Assembly: GCA_029706075.1 (NCBI GenBank)
Contig: JAINUG010000175.1
Location: 1,733,983 to 1,797,982, forward strand
Reading direction: 5' to 3'
DNA: 64,000 bases
Source of the DNA: Aldrovandia affinis
Taxonomy: Eukaryota; Chordata; Actinopteri; Notacanthiformes; Halosauridae
Shown: positions 11,875-24,040 of the stretch, in pieces
How the letters are laid out: the number at the start of each line of letters is the position of its first letter
Position numbering within the stretch: position 1 is the stretch's first letter
Position numbers and translations under genes: made by a program
The notes under the pieces: generated by a model
Seen by the model: only the letters and a program-made list of their open reading frames with translations
Databases searched by the model: none
What the model was told of the DNA's origin: nothing

Positions 11875-11990
11875 ATGCCATTCAGCAGACGCTTTTATCG
11901 AAAGTGACTTACAGTAGTGAATGCATACATTTTTCAGTATATGTGGTCCCGGTAAGGGACAGTGCACCATGTTGCATTGTGGTTAAATTG
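11875..11990 (-). mobile_element. SINE fragment (tail plus body)
   Basis: ttcagcagacgcttttatcg, agtgacttacagtagtgaat and cagtatatgtggtccc match the reversed 3' half of the SINE at 1336. The tRNA head is lost. Confidence 0.75.
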
Positions 11991-12136
11991 TCACTGAGCA
12001 GCAAAACTTCACTTTTTAAATAAAACTGTACCTTTTAAATAATACTGAATTATATTTATACTGAATACTGATTATTATTATTTTTTACAGTATTTTCTAA
12101 CAAACTCCCATGTACAATGGAATTGTTTTCATAACA

Positions 12137-12280
12137 AAACATGACATTTAGCAGACGCTTCGATCCAAAGTGACTTACAGTAGTGAATGCATATATTTTT
12201 CAGTGTATGTGTTCCCCAATGGGAATCGAACCCACAACCTAAGCGTTGTTAACGCCATGCTCTTCTTACTGAGCCATACA
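12137..12280 (-). mobile_element. tRNA-derived SINE, full length
   Basis: In reverse: L2-like tail (tttagcagacgcttcgatcc), body, B box (tgggaatcgaacccacaacc) and A box (cttcttactgagcca). Its 5' head runs directly into the tandem array at 12270-12470. Confidence 0.82.
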
Positions 12281-12470
12281 GAACCACGCTCTACCTACTG
12301 AGACACAGAGAACCACACTCTACCTACTGAGACACACAGAACCATGCTCTACCTACTGAGCCACACAGAACCACACTCTACCTATTGAGCCACACAGAAC
12401 CACACTCTACCTACTGAGACACACAGAACAACACTCTACCTATTAAGCCACACAGAACCACTACCTATGA
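12270..12470 (-). repeat. Tandem array of SINE A-box heads, about 7 units of 29 bp
   Basis: The repeated unit contains ctctacctactgagccacac followed by agaaccac. Reversed, this is tgtggctcagtaggtagag, the A-box head of the adjoining SINE. The array is joined to the intact SINE at 12137-12280. Confidence 0.85.
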
Positions 12471-12479
12471 TAGGGACTG

Positions 12480-13700
12480 TCTCTTGTCCTCTTTCCATCC
12501 CTCTGTTCAGCTCCCTGTATCCTTTCATTTTATGAGTGCTGATAAGATGAGTTCATTCAAAGACTGGCAGCGTGTCGTGATATCTACTCCTCACACTCAG
12601 GGAACACTCAGTGCATTATCAGTTCACTGTGTTCACTATCTGCTCTCCTAAAAGCCTGCTGTTATCCTACAACTCCTGGTCTCCTGCTTTTTGATTACAA
12701 CACTACATGGACTAAAATACATTTAGGTATTTAGTTTTGTATTGCTGTCCATGGAAGCGAAGCTTGAATTGAATTGCCTCCAGGTTTCCATTATTTGCCT
12801 TTTCGCTAGTCAATAAAGCATGCGGGGGTCTAATCAGGTTGGCTCTTAAATGCCATTTTTGTAATATTGTCCTGCGAACATTCCAGCATCATGGTATTTA
12901 AGTGATTGCGGAAGAATACACACATGTGGACTGAATAACGCGTTCTCATTGTTTCACCGGGCATCGTTTATTCTGCAGTAACACTTGGATGCAGCAGCTG
13001 CGTTTGGCTTGACTTGCACGTGCTCGAATGGATGTCTCATCGTCGCTATCTGGCCGCATCACGTTTGCGCGCGCACTTCCTCAAACGCTGTCTGGCGATA
13101 TATTTAGAAAAGCCGCCTGTGTTTAGTTGTGTGCGTTTCTATGGTGATTACAGATGTCCTTATTAGGACAGGGAATGTCCAGCTAGCAGTTATTCCGTGA
13201 GCCATTTGTAAACGCCACACCCCGTTTATGTGGAAATGTGATAGGCCTGACTATTATTCATTTTTGTATTGTTTCTAAATTTAATATAGGAGGGAATGCA
13301 GGCGCGGCCTCGCGCATACTCATCTTAAATAGGTGTGGCCCTATGTAATTTAATCCACTGTAAATGTAATCCACTTTATAGGCCTATGTTTTATTTTTAG
13401 TGTAATGATGGTTTTTTTGGCCACAAGCCTTGTCGCAAATATTCCCCTTTGTGGCAAGTCAAAACGAATTTATATGCAGCTTATTTACAAATACTTATTG
13501 AAGATGATAAGATATGCCCTTAAATGTACACGCGTTGAGCTGAAATACTCGCAATAAAACGTCACTTCTTGAGCAACATGCTTTAAATACTAAAATATTT
13601 GTTATAAATAAATAAAGAGATAAATGAATGAAATGCCAATTTTTCCGAGGCGCTGTTTAATGCAGATTTAGTTAAGATCTGCTTTATGAATACATTTAAA
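12480..13700. other. Noncoding stretch, nothing recognised
   Basis: It is locally CpG-rich around 13000-13100. A perfect-looking donor on the minus strand (CAG then gtaagg, boundary at 13719/13718) hints at an alternative 5' exon of gsn just to its right, but no second feature supports it. Confidence 0.35.
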
Positions 13701-14529
13701 TAAAACTACAGTCCTTACCTGTAAGCAATGATGCGCGTCTATTTGCTATGTCGGGCGTTATAAACTGTCACAACTATTATGACGGCTTTATGAGCTTTAG
13801 GGATTGTATCCGTTACACAAGGGGAAGCTATATACGGATTTTTAAAATGCATTTCGTGTAAAGTTCCCCCGTTTACTGTTACTGCTCTTCTCTTTCCGTT
13901 GCCCCAGTCCTTTTGGGGAACATTCTCTTATTCGCTTGATATCATGAACCGCTTTTCAAAAAAATGCGTTATAAACATTAAATCACAGTTCCGTTTGCTG
14001 CATCACCGCTGCACAGGATCGATCCACAGGCCACACGGGCAGCGCGCATAGACCATAGGCCACATACCTGAATTTATCATGAACTCAGTTCCGAAATAAA
14101 CCGAAATACCGTTTTATAGCTACAGGGAATGCTAAATAAGCGGGTATCGGATTACAGAAAAGTGTGGTTGACGCGTAAAAGAACAGGACTCCACATTTTC
14201 CCACTACAGCTGCAGAAGTTGCAGAAGGGTAAAGCCACAAATTCGCCGCCTAGAAGAATGAGTTTAAATGCAGTTGTAAACAAATGTCCTTGATACAAAG
14301 TTAAAAAAACACACAAAAAACCTGGCGACAATGCTGCGTAGAAAGATGGTAAAACAGATGTAACGGACCGAATACGCCGATGGATCTGGCGATCGCTATC
14401 TTTCCATTGGCAACGGTTGATTCTCCCAAATGAAAAGAACCAGAAAAGCCGTGAAAAAAACACCAATCAAACGTTGTTTCTGAATCACAATAAACTGGCT
14501 AAACCCTTTCTCTGGGACTCCATCCTTAC

Positions 14530-14600
14530 CTGATGCTGTACGATTATAACGCTTCTTGTCTCTTGCTGGAAATGTGTTCCTCCCGGAGAGCTCGCTGCAG
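14530..14600 (-). other. gsn: Probable 5' noncoding first exon of gsn
   Basis: On the minus strand an exon-like stretch ends CAGCATCAG then gtaaggatg, a strong donor. The internal gsn exon at 3102-3295 needs an upstream exon because its acceptor lies one base before the start codon. A TATA-like box lies about 25-30 bp upstream. The start near 14600 is inferred from that spacing. Confidence 0.5.
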
Positions 14601-14624
14601 AACTGTGTCGCTTACGGCAGGTCG

Positions 14625-14631
14625 TTTAAAT
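14625..14631 (-). promoter_or_regulatory. TATA-like box, candidate gsn promoter
   Basis: Reads ATTTAAA on the minus strand in GC-rich surroundings (GCGC before, CGACC after), at a suitable distance from the putative first exon ending at 14530. Confidence 0.4.
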
Positions 14632-15151
14632 GCGCCTGGGTAGGGGCAACTCCCTTCTGAGTCACAGACGGATCTTTCCGACTGTGAGCTGCGTAGAGGG
14701 AGCACACGGAGGGGGGAACAGGGATAGTGTTCGCCCCCTCCCTCTCTTTGGGCGAAAGGACAAGTACGGTCTGGTATTCACCCTGCAGCTGGAGTGCCGG
14801 TATAGCAAGGTGGTCCACGTTGGACTCTTTTTCAAAAAATGTGTGATGATTTAACTCCCCAATTATTACGTGCCAACTTTGTCGCTTTCTTAAGTAGGTG
14901 CGTTACCTTTTTGTGTGTTCGTTTTATAGTTCATAGCCTAAAACTTTTTCAGTTTTATAGGAATTCGTGCAAAAAATGTTAGCGCTGCTTTTATCGGTCA
15001 GACACAGATTTTAATTGAATTAGTCCTTATACCCCCCAAACCATTTCCCCTTCGTTTGATGAACACGTCGGTACTGATGTGTAACACAACTGGTCGCCGC
15101 TTGAATTCGGTTCCCCTTAATCACCCTGGTGCCGGGTAGTTGATTGTACAT

Positions 15152-15430
15152 TACATTTAACATTTTAAGCATTTAGCAGACGCTACAAGATGTGCATTAA
15201 TACATTCTTCGCGCAAGAGATCAGTGCAGTAATACAGTAATATACATCATTGTTGGCAGCTGCACACCGTAGGCTACCTGTAACACAGGGAAGAAAAAGG
15301 TTAGTAAATCTTTTTTATTATTTTTTAGAAAGTTTTAAACAAGGATACATATTACAAACAGCAGTATTACACATGTAAGCAATGGTCATGACAATTAGTT
15401 AAATGTACAGATTTCAGTATATTACCGGTA
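15152..15430 (-). mobile_element. L2 LINE 3'-end fragment
   Basis: gcatttagcagacgctacaa, gatgtgcattaatacat, cagctgcacaccgtagg and agttaaatgtacag follow the reversed 3' UTR of the L2 copies at 1767 and 61160. It has a small deletion in the tail. Confidence 0.75.
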
Positions 15431-15721
15431 TTCTCGTGATACACAAATAGGTGGCAAAATGTAAATGCTTAAAAATGTAAATGTAAACACATTTAAGCGT
15501 GATATCCTTTTGATTACAGTCTTTGGAAAGTGTTTGTTGTTGTTGTGGTTGTTGTTGCACGAGGCTTGGAAGCCTCCGAGGTCCCCTGCAGCCTCTAGTT
15601 GTGATTGTAATTATGTACGCTATTTATTGTTAATACATATCCCCCCAAAATGTCTGTGCACAAGCCTAGGCAATAGAAAGAAAGAAATAAAGCACTAGTC
15701 ATATCAATAGTCCTGACATGT

Positions 15722-17190
15722 GCTGCGTTTGACACAATAGACCACCAAACTCTTCTGAGCAGACTTGAAAACCTAGTTGGACTGCGTGGACAGGCACTCT
15801 CTTGGTTTAAATCCTACCTGTCAGATGGGTATCAATTTGTGCAGTTAAATGATGAGCCCTCTGCTCTCATCAAGGTGGAATATGGTGTCCCTCAAGGTTC
15901 TGTTTTGGGGCCATTATTGTTCTCCCTTTACATGTTGCCACTTGGTGATGTCATTCGTAAACATGGCGTACATTTTCATTGCTACGCAGATGACACATGA
16001 TACTTATCAATTAAACTTATCAATGAAAAAATTGGTACATGCCTTTGACATTATTGCAATGCAATGCATACTGTCTGGCTGTTCCAATACCTCACTCAGG
16101 AGCCTACAACTCATATAGAATGCTGCTGCAAGGATCCTAACTAGAACAAAGAAGTATGAGCACATTAGTCCTGTGTTAGCGTTACTTCACTGGCTTCCTA
16201 TAAACTATCGTGTAGACTATAAGGTACTTCTCTTAATTTATAAGGTGTTGCATGGACTTGCACCCTCTTATTTGACGGATCTACTTCATCCCTACAATCC
16301 CCCACGTTCACTTCGTTCACAAGATGCAGGCAACTTGGTAGTCCCTAGAATATCAAAAAATACAGCAGGTGGCAGAGCTTTCTCCTATAGAGCTCCTTTA
16401 CTGTGGAACAGTCTACCCGTCTCTGTGAAGGAGTCAGACACGGTCTCAATTTTCAAGACTAGGTTAAAAACACATCTCTTTAGTCTCTCTTATAGTCATT
16501 AGGTGCAGATGTGGAGGGGGCGTAGCAATAGAGCCTTCTGGTGCAATGAGCTACCCTTACTGTCACCAATCATAAGTGATGATCCGCCCCTATCAGGACT
16601 GCTGATGATGTGGTGGGATGGTCTCTGAGTGCCCTCTTGGCTGCATGCTCCCTGTGCCACTCACCTAATTAGTTATGCTGCCCTAGATTACTTCTGCTGG
16701 TGCAAAAGTGTTATCACTCTACTCTTTCCCCTTATCTGTGTGATATTTATCATAGTCATAATTCCACCTTTCCTCTTTTCTCCCCGGCTTCGTGGCACCT
16801 GCCCCAAAGTCAACCCCCCACCCCTGCCATGTGTTAGCCGGATGCCGCTGGCCCGGACCCTAGCTGCTGGTTTCATCCCCCGCCCTGCCCTGGTATCTGG
16901 AGGGATGAGGTCCACCCCACCCCTACACTTAGAATGCCCTTCCGGTGGTCTGTTAAGCCTCATGAGCCTCAAGGACTATTTGTTTTGTTTTTCTCTGTAA
17001 CCCACAGTTTTCCAGGAGTTCATCTCGACCGCCTTTTAAGGGGTCAGGGAATAATTTTCAGTCTCCCACATTGGTTCCAATGGTTTTCTGGTTTTTTGAT
17101 TCCCTCTGAAAAATGCCAAATGCCAATGTGTGACAACCTGTTTGTAAATGGCTCTATACAAAAATAAAGATTGATTGATTGATTGATTGA
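15722..17190 (+). mobile_element. L2-clade (Maui-like) LINE, truncated and internally deleted
   Basis: The RT region reads [40 protein letters not shown] and HCYADDT (catalytic YADD). After an internal deletion come LLHWLPINYRVDYKVLLLIY and LLWNSLPVSVKESDTV, the usual L2 C-terminal region. The 3' end is aaaataaagattgattgatt and a TGAT run, typical of L2. The subfamily differs from the L2 at 60390. It occupies the spacer between gsn and rab14. Confidence 0.85.
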
Positions 17191-17199
17191 TGTCCCACG

Positions 17200-18000
17200 A
17201 AACCGCCACCGGCTTTATCCGGGATCAAACTAGTTTTATGGCGCCCTCTAGCGCCAATTATATTCCATCGCCACATAGATTGAATTTCCGAAACAGGCCA
17301 ACGTTAATATTCTGCTTTGGGATAGCCTAATACTTTTAAATCTTTAATGCTTTCATGTTTTACTGGCGGGTTTGGGCGCATAACAATTATGAAATGTGTC
17401 ATAAATGTGTTGGGTTCTAAATGTTAACCCTGGTCGAGTATTTCTGTGTCAAGAGGATTGAGCTAAGAGATATAAAAGCTCTACACAAACTACAATTAAG
17501 GAGTCTGAACACCTGCTTTAACAGATTGTAATATTCTTGACATGTAACTTTTATACAGACACAACTTCATATTTAAATAATTACATGATGTTACACCCCT
17601 TGAAACTGATTTTTTAAATCTGACTTTTTATACCACAGCAAAGGCAGGACATTGGGATCAGCTTCCACCTGTTTTCTTAATTGATTTTAGGGGCGTGTCT
17701 GAGATATATTTATAATCAGCGTCATCCTCACCAGCAGCAGTAGTAGTAGTAGAAGTAATATTATTATTGTTTAATGCAAAAACGAACAGGTGTCGATACC
17801 GGCATAACGTCCCACGCCCACTTTACAGCAGCTGGGTAACTTATTGACTGTAAATGAAAAGCAAGCTCTGTGTCTATAAAGCAGGTCACTGCCTAACAAA
17901 CAGCTATTGTTTTAAGAGCGCAGCCAGCCTACTTTAAATCATTTTTATCACATATTAATACATTGATTTGTCCTGGCCCTGTCCATCTTGTGCCTGCGTG
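17200..18000. other. Upstream flank of rab14
   Basis: No element recognised apart from a short AGT/ATT run near 17735-17770. It probably contains distal promoter sequence. Confidence 0.4.
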
Positions 18001-18009
18001 TGGAGGTAG

Positions 18010-18088
18010 CGGGACTGGATTAATTTGCGGCATAATGGGCCTGAATTTGCGGCACATTGGGCATGAATTTGCGGCATATTGGGCACGC
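18010..18088. repeat. Three tandem copies of a ~25-bp unit at the rab14 promoter
   Basis: atttgcggcataatgggcct, atttgcggcacattgggcat and atttgcggcatattgggcac follow each other head to tail just before the CpG-rich first exon. Confidence 0.8.
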
Positions 18089-18099
18089 GATGCCCTTTG

Positions 18100-18248
18100 T
18101 CCCACAAGCCCATTGTGCAGGACAGAGGAACTCTGCGCAGCGCAGGCCGCCATCTTGGACAGGCAGTCCCGTCGAACCCAGGACAACCTGCGGATCCCTT
18201 CAGAGTCGGGGACGATAAACACAACCCTAAAACACTCTGAAAACAACG
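18100..18248 (+). other. rab14: rab14 exon 1, 5' noncoding (start approximate)
   Basis: A CpG-rich block with a YY1 motif ends AACAACG then gtaagg at 18249, a good donor. rab14 coding exon 1 at 26022 has an acceptor seven bases before its ATG, so a noncoding first exon is required. The 5' limit is a guess. Confidence 0.55.
18146..18159 (+). promoter_or_regulatory. YY1-type motif near the rab14 start
   Basis: gccgccatcttgga matches the YY1 consensus often found just downstream of transcription starts of housekeeping genes. It lies inside the putative rab14 first exon. Confidence 0.5.
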
Positions 18249-18249
18249 G

Positions 18250-20590
18250 TAAGGATGGACACGTTGTGTATAACCCCGCTAAGCCGCGTGCGGTCACGGG
18301 AAAACTGGACGGTACATAGACGGCCAACGACGTGGCTGGTTTAGTTGCGTTTAGCTTGCTGGCTAACCGGTCGGCTGTTAGCGAGTTAGGTGGCTAACGC
18401 TGGGAAGCTAGCGCTGCTCACCTAACGTTGGTGATTTCTGAATAAATATCTCGCTAACGTCGGCTAATCCATCCGCTGGCATCGCCAAGAAAAGCAGGAA
18501 GGATGGGGTGGCAACACCCAGACTACAAATTGGCTTGGTAATAAATCTTAACGTTAATTAGCTAAGCTGCCGAGCTAATCATTATTTTTCTGTGGAACTG
18601 AAAGGTGAATATCTTGTTAGCTTGTTAACTCATCTTTTGGGATTTTTTTTAGCGAGCAGGTTGTTGGGTTTCGCTTAAACTGAAACTGTTTATTCGGTAG
18701 CTGGCTGGACATCTAGCAGACACCCCAGAAGAGTTTGCTCGATGTTCGTGTGTTTTATTAGCCAGCGATTTAACGACAGGGTGTGATCGCACTACCTGTG
18801 CGGGATTAGTGCCCGGTTACAGAGCACTGTCGCGGGCAGGTTTCTCTGGGATTAGTGCCCGTTTACAGAGCACTGTCGGAGGCAGGTTTCTCTGCCCTGT
18901 TAGAGGAACGTGGAGATAACTTCACTACCTGCTTGTGTGGAGAGTGACACGGTTTCATTTTAAAAACACAAGTAGGGACGAACATGGAAAATGAACGCAA
19001 GCTACAAATGTTTTGATACAGGGCATCGGCGTGTTGTTAATGCAATGTGTCAATCTGTCCCTACTCAAATAAACATTCAATAATGATAATAATAATAATC
19101 ATTTCCTGTCTGTCCGTTATCTATCGATGTGTTGACAGCCGTCAGTAGCCGTGGTGGTGTAGCGGTGCTAGCTGCTCCGGTAGCCGGTCTCTGGGTGATA
19201 CCCCGGAACCGGAGTGATGATGCGCTGCTAGGCCGTAGCTTCCCGTTAGGGCGACGATCAGACAGCGTACCGTTTTGACGGTGAAGCGGGTCTGTGTTCG
19301 GGGCCGCAGCCCGTCCGCTCCCCAGCTCGCTAACCTCCGCACACGGCCCTGTGTTTTGTACGTGGCCGGATGGTAGATATTGTGCGGCCTCCTGCGGCCA
19401 CTGAACCACCGCCGCCTCATTTGTGCGCGTCACCTCACCGTATACACGGCTAATTAGACAAACGTTGATAGCATTGCATTGGGTTACCAGCGAACGTTAG
19501 CTTGCTGTGTGCATTTTATTGGTAGATCGATAGTTATCTTGCATATAGTGAGCGTGTTAATATCGCTCGCCAGTGAGGTATTTGCATGCACAAACCGACG
19601 GATAGCGTGGTGAAGGCTAGCGGGCTAGCTGGTTGTTTACGTGTTTTTCACGCTTCATCAGCTTGATTCTATTCCTCCTCCCACCGCCGTGTTCAAGGCC
19701 TGTCTGGTTAGTTAGACAGATAATTTAGCGAACCGTTAGCTAGTTCAGTAACACGGGTTAGCCCGTTTGAATTCATCATTATGCCAGATGACACAACAGG
19801 CAGGTCTTGGTTTAACTAACCCTCGTTCAACACCAGTATATGATGAAAAACCAGGATGCATTTTCAGGGTTTGGTTTGATCAGAAAACGGAGATGTGGTT
19901 TCACGTTTTGTCTAACGTTACACAGGTGGATCGGTTGAGTTCTGAGTGTGCTCATTAAATAGGTTGAATAAACTTCCAGACCGAGATTACATTATCAATT
20001 TATATATAACCCCGGGGTGGGAAACGACAACAATCGCTCCTCGTTACGTTTCGTGGAAGAACCCTAAACAAAACAGCAACACCCAGTTACGTGCCACAGT
20101 TACCCGCCTTCACAGTTGACCTCAGTTGACCTCAGTCGTGGGTGTTTCTTCTCGAAAGTGTCACATCAGCACAACGAAACTGAATCAAAATTATGTTTAA
20201 AAAAATCAAAACAAAAAACAGGAAATATCGTCAGAAATCCGTTACAGAAAAGACCACAATAATGCAGTTTGTTCAGGCTACGTTCTGAAAGTAAATGTCA
20301 ATGTTGTAAAATTAGAACACCCATAGAAACACGTCACTGACTGGTATCCCCGGTGCAGTATGTACACAGTTAACTGCCTAAATAAAAGAAACCCAAACAT
20401 AAAGGGTCTTAATAGGGCATTGGGCCCCCACAAGCTGCCAGAACCACTTCAAGTGCACCTAGCATAGATTCTGTGAGTGTCTGTAACTACACCATTATGA
20501 TGCTCATCAAACCATTCAGTGACCACTCGTGCCCTGTGGATGGGGGCATTTGTCATCCTGGAAGAGACCACTCCCATCAGGATAGAAATG
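18250..20590. other. rab14 intron 1, left part
   Basis: It is rich in GTTAGC/GCTAAC motifs (18330-18560, 19440-19750) and CpG. A 35-bp stretch gggattagtgcccg with acagagcactgtcg occurs twice (18811-18845 and 18849-18882). No coding exon is supported. Confidence 0.5.
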
Positions 20591-20595
20591 TACCT

Positions 20596-21960
20596 TGCCC
20601 TCTAAAGCATTACATTACAGGCATTTGGCAGACACTCTTATCCAGAGCGACGTACAACAAAGTGTTAACCGTAGTCAAGAACAGTTTAGCTGAAAGCCAC
20701 CTTAGCGGGAAGTACAGTTCCTAGGTGCTAGGAGCAACCACATAGTTAGACTAGGACCCTGTAGGTAAATCTGTAGCCACAATTCAAAGGTAGCAATAAA
20801 GCAATCACTGCGGAAAATAATGCCTAAGCCTAATACAATACAAACAAGTAGACGTGTGATACTAAGCAGCTACGTCCCCAAGTTAACAAAACTGTACTAC
20901 AGGGAGAGGTGCACCCTGAAGAGGTGAGTCTTCAGTCGTCGCTTGAAGGTGGCCAGGGTCTCAGCTGTTCTGACTTCCACAGGAAGGTCATTCCACCATC
21001 GTGGAGCCAGAACTGACAGGAGACGTGACCGGGAGCGCAGGTGCGGGGGGGAGGTGCTAGGCGTCCTGAGGTAGCAGAACGGAGTGGTCTGGCAGGTGTG
21101 TAGGGTTTGAAGATCTTGAGGAGGTATGTTGGGGCTGATCCCTTGACTTCCTGGTATGCTAGGACCAATGTTTTGAATTTGATGCGAGCTATAACAGGCA
21201 GCCAGTGGAGGGTAGTGAGCAGGGGGTGACATGGGAGTGTCTAGGAAGGTTGTAGACCAGACGGGCTGCAGCGTTCTGGATGAGTTGCAGGGGTCTGATG
21301 GCAGATGCGGGAAGGCCAGCCAGGAGCGAGTTGCAGTAGTCCAAGCGGGACAGTACCATTGCTTGGACCAGGAGCTGGGTAGAGTATGTGGTAAGGAAGG
21401 GACGGATTCTCCTGATGTTATACAGGAAGAATCTGCACGCCCGGCTTACCAATGCAATGTTCATTGATAGGGACAGCCTGTTGTCCATCACCACACCGAG
21501 ATTCTTTGCGTAGGGTGATGATGTCACCAAGGTGTCACCTAGAGGAATGGAGAAATCAAGGTGGGGAGAGTTTAAGGCATTTACATTTTTACATTTTAGG
21601 CATTTAGCAGACGCTCTTATCCAGAGCGATTTACACAGTTTACATTTATTTACATGCAATCCATTTATACAGCTGGATATTTTACTGAAGCAATTCAGGT
21701 TAAGTACCTTGCTCAAGAGTACAACAGCAGTGCCCCACCTGGGGATTGAACCTGCAACCTCTGAGTTACAAGCCCAGCTCCCTAACCATTACACTACACT
21801 GCCAGCCATTCATGCCAGGAATGAAGATTAGTTCTGTTTTACCTGGGTTGAGCTATAGGTGGTGACTGTCCATCCAGCTCTGAATGTCCCTCAGGCAAGC
21901 AGAGATGCGGGTAGAGACCTGAGTGTCTGATGGGGAGAAGGAGAGAAAGAGTTGAAGCAG
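20596..21960 (-). mobile_element. L2-clade LINE, 5'-truncated, with nested SINE
   Basis: Minus-strand RT segments read LFLSFSPSDTQVSTRISACL, SWMDSHHLQLNPGKTELIFI, then beyond the insertion CRFFLYNIRRIRPFL, MVLSRLDYCNSLLAGLP and WWNDLPVEVRTAETLATFKR. The catalytic core is missing because of truncation, and frames are broken. The 3' end is the catttggcagacactcttat tail at 20596. It lies antisense in rab14 intron 1. Confidence 0.88.
21583..21817 (-). mobile_element. tRNA-derived SINE nested in the L2 LINE
   Basis: Reversed, it has an A box gtagtgtaatggttaggga, a B box ggttgcaggttcaatcc, a body, and the tail ctggataagagcgtctgcta. It interrupts the L2 frame between LIFIPG and NSPHLDFS. Its tail is the L2 tail, which fits retroposition by L2 machinery. 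Confidence 0.85.
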
Positions 21961-22274
21961 AACTAAAGTCTAGAACTTCACAGAGAGGAATACTCTGGTC
22001 AGGTCCCTTATTACACCTAAAAATGCATGTTTGTGAGTAAAGTTGTGCAAAGAACACAGGCAGTGGTCCACTGAGCAATGGAAAGAAAGTCATGGTCAGA
22101 TGGGTCATCCTTCACCCTGTTCTCAACAAGCGGACTTGTGTGGTGCACAGCAAAATAAACTATTGGCCCGAGTGCTTCTTTCCCACAGTGAAGGGTTTTG
22201 GTGGCTCTGTAATGGGTGCATTTTGAGGGGTGCATTTTCCTGCCATGGTTTAGGTCAAACTCTTTCCATTGAGG

Positions 22275-22376
22275 GCCGAGTGTATGCAGGTTTTTTGTTG
22301 CAACCAATGCACTACACCAGGTAACTTCAATTAGTTCTCCTTGCAACATTAGTTGCAACAAAAACCTGCATACGCT
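22275..22376. mobile_element. Short hairpin element (MITE-like)
   Basis: gtatgcaggttttttgttgc at 22281 is mirrored by gcaacaaaaacctgcatac at 22353, about 20-bp arms around 50 bp. It fits a tiny non-autonomous DNA transposon or palindrome in rab14 intron 1. Confidence 0.6.
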
Positions 22377-22379
22377 TTC

Positions 22380-23805
22380 CCACTGCCAAACGTGCCCCAA
22401 CAATCACCCCTCTTTCAGTCACTGAGATCTCTTCTTCCAGCCATGGTAGCCAAAATAATGGGCAACTGGGCCTGCCCAGCATTTTTATACATGACCCTAA
22501 GCATGACAGGATGTTAATTGTTTAATTAACTCAGGAACCACACCTGTGTGGAAGCACCTGCTTTCAATAAACTTTGTATCCCTTAAGTGTTTACTTTTTT
22601 TGTTGTTGGATGAAGCAAATCATTTAAAATCTTTTTCTTTGAAAACAAGATATTGACAGAAAATGATGTTGTCTTTGTTTGTTTTAATGTTTTCCTGGGG
22701 CCTGAATAATATGATACTGTGGCTAAATGTGGATATCTTACCAGAAGGCTCATGTAGTGTTATGTCGAACAGGAACGAACCCAAATGCAGACACAGACAA
22801 GGTTTAGAATGGAGAGTGATGATTTAATAATAGTAATAAGAGAGGTAGTGGAAAACGATGAGCTGGACAACGGAAGGGATGCACAGGAGGAGTGGACGAG
22901 ATGACTGGACAAACAGGATGAGGGAACCGGAGGGCAAGCTAAGCGTGCAGGCAGGCGGGGCTGGCAGGACGGACAGAGCTGGCAGATAGACGAGGAATGG
23001 ACCTGAACACAAAGGGAGACAACAGGAACAAGGGTTAACGTGAATTTAACTCGACACACAAAGAACAGTAAACACAGAGTTTTAGATAAGGCTTTCTGAA
23101 GTCCGTTTCTACCGGGGTAGGGAGAACAACGATCTGACGATGAATGACTAGAAAACCGGGATAGATATACTGCAGGGCTGATGATCTTGATGGGAGGCTA
23201 GTGTGCCGGAACGGATGACGGAATTAGCAACACGTGAGCATGATGAGGAGTAATGAGGGTTGATAATTGAATAATAGAAAATAATAAAACAACACAAACA
23301 ATCACGCGGGAGAAACCAGACAAAGGAAAAACGAGACAGGAACAAAGGGAATGTGACATGTAGGAGGCATAGTGCTTGCAGTAACAGTGTAGGTAGTGGT
23401 GAAAAACGCTGTGGTGGTGATATGAATGTGTGTGTGCGTGCGTGCATGCTTGAGACAGGGAGGGAGGAAGAGAGACCGACAGACAGAGAGGGAGAGGAAC
23501 CGTCTAAATGGCAGAAAGGTCACATGCTCTACTGGGTACTTGTAGGCCGCTTCAGGAAGGAGGAAGTCTTTCCATCAGGTTTTGAAATCATGAAGCAGGC
23601 CGCCCTGATGATGACATAACCTCCTCCTCTTCTTTTCCTCCTCTTCTTTTCATGCCCATGAGAACTCCTCAGAAGCATCGTGGCAGAAGGGGTCACTCAC
23701 CCTTCACCTGCTGTGGGCCATGCAGGGTGTCTGAGGGTCCAGGGTTATTCAAACAGGGTTACGGCCCTAACTTTGATGTGTCCATTTAGTGGTGCTCCAC
23801 CATTT
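22380..23805. other. rab14 intron 1, middle part, nothing recognised
   Basis: It holds purine-rich stretches around 22840-23010 and 23440-23510. No exon or identifiable repeat family. Confidence 0.45.
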
Positions 23806-23810
23806 TACCT

Positions 23811-24040
23811 TACATTTTAGCCATTTGGCAGACGTTCTTATCCAGAGCGACTTAAAATAAGCGCATTTAAAATGGCAAGAATGTTCACAGCTAAAGCAAG
23901 AGATCACACAGCCATCGTAGACAGATGCGCCTAGCAAACCTACAGAATGGAGAGAAAGTACTTTTTTAATTTAAAAAAAATATATATATTCAGTGGTAGT
24001 GTAGTCTGAAGAGGTGGGTTTTCTATTTTTAGAATTAGAA
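23811..24040 (-). mobile_element. L2 LINE 3'-end fragment
   Basis: Begins ttagccatttggcagacgtt then cttatccagagcgactt and ends near gtctgaagaggtgggttttc, paralleling the minus-strand L2 at 20596-20940 with most of the middle missing. Confidence 0.7.

Noticed and set aside
15722-17190. Host gene with reverse-transcriptase-like domain
   Set aside because: It is a truncated and internally deleted L2 LINE with a TGAT 3' run.
19077-19433. Minus-strand frame of 118 residues in rab14 intron 1
   Set aside because: CpG-rich sequence with no splice support and no family resemblance.
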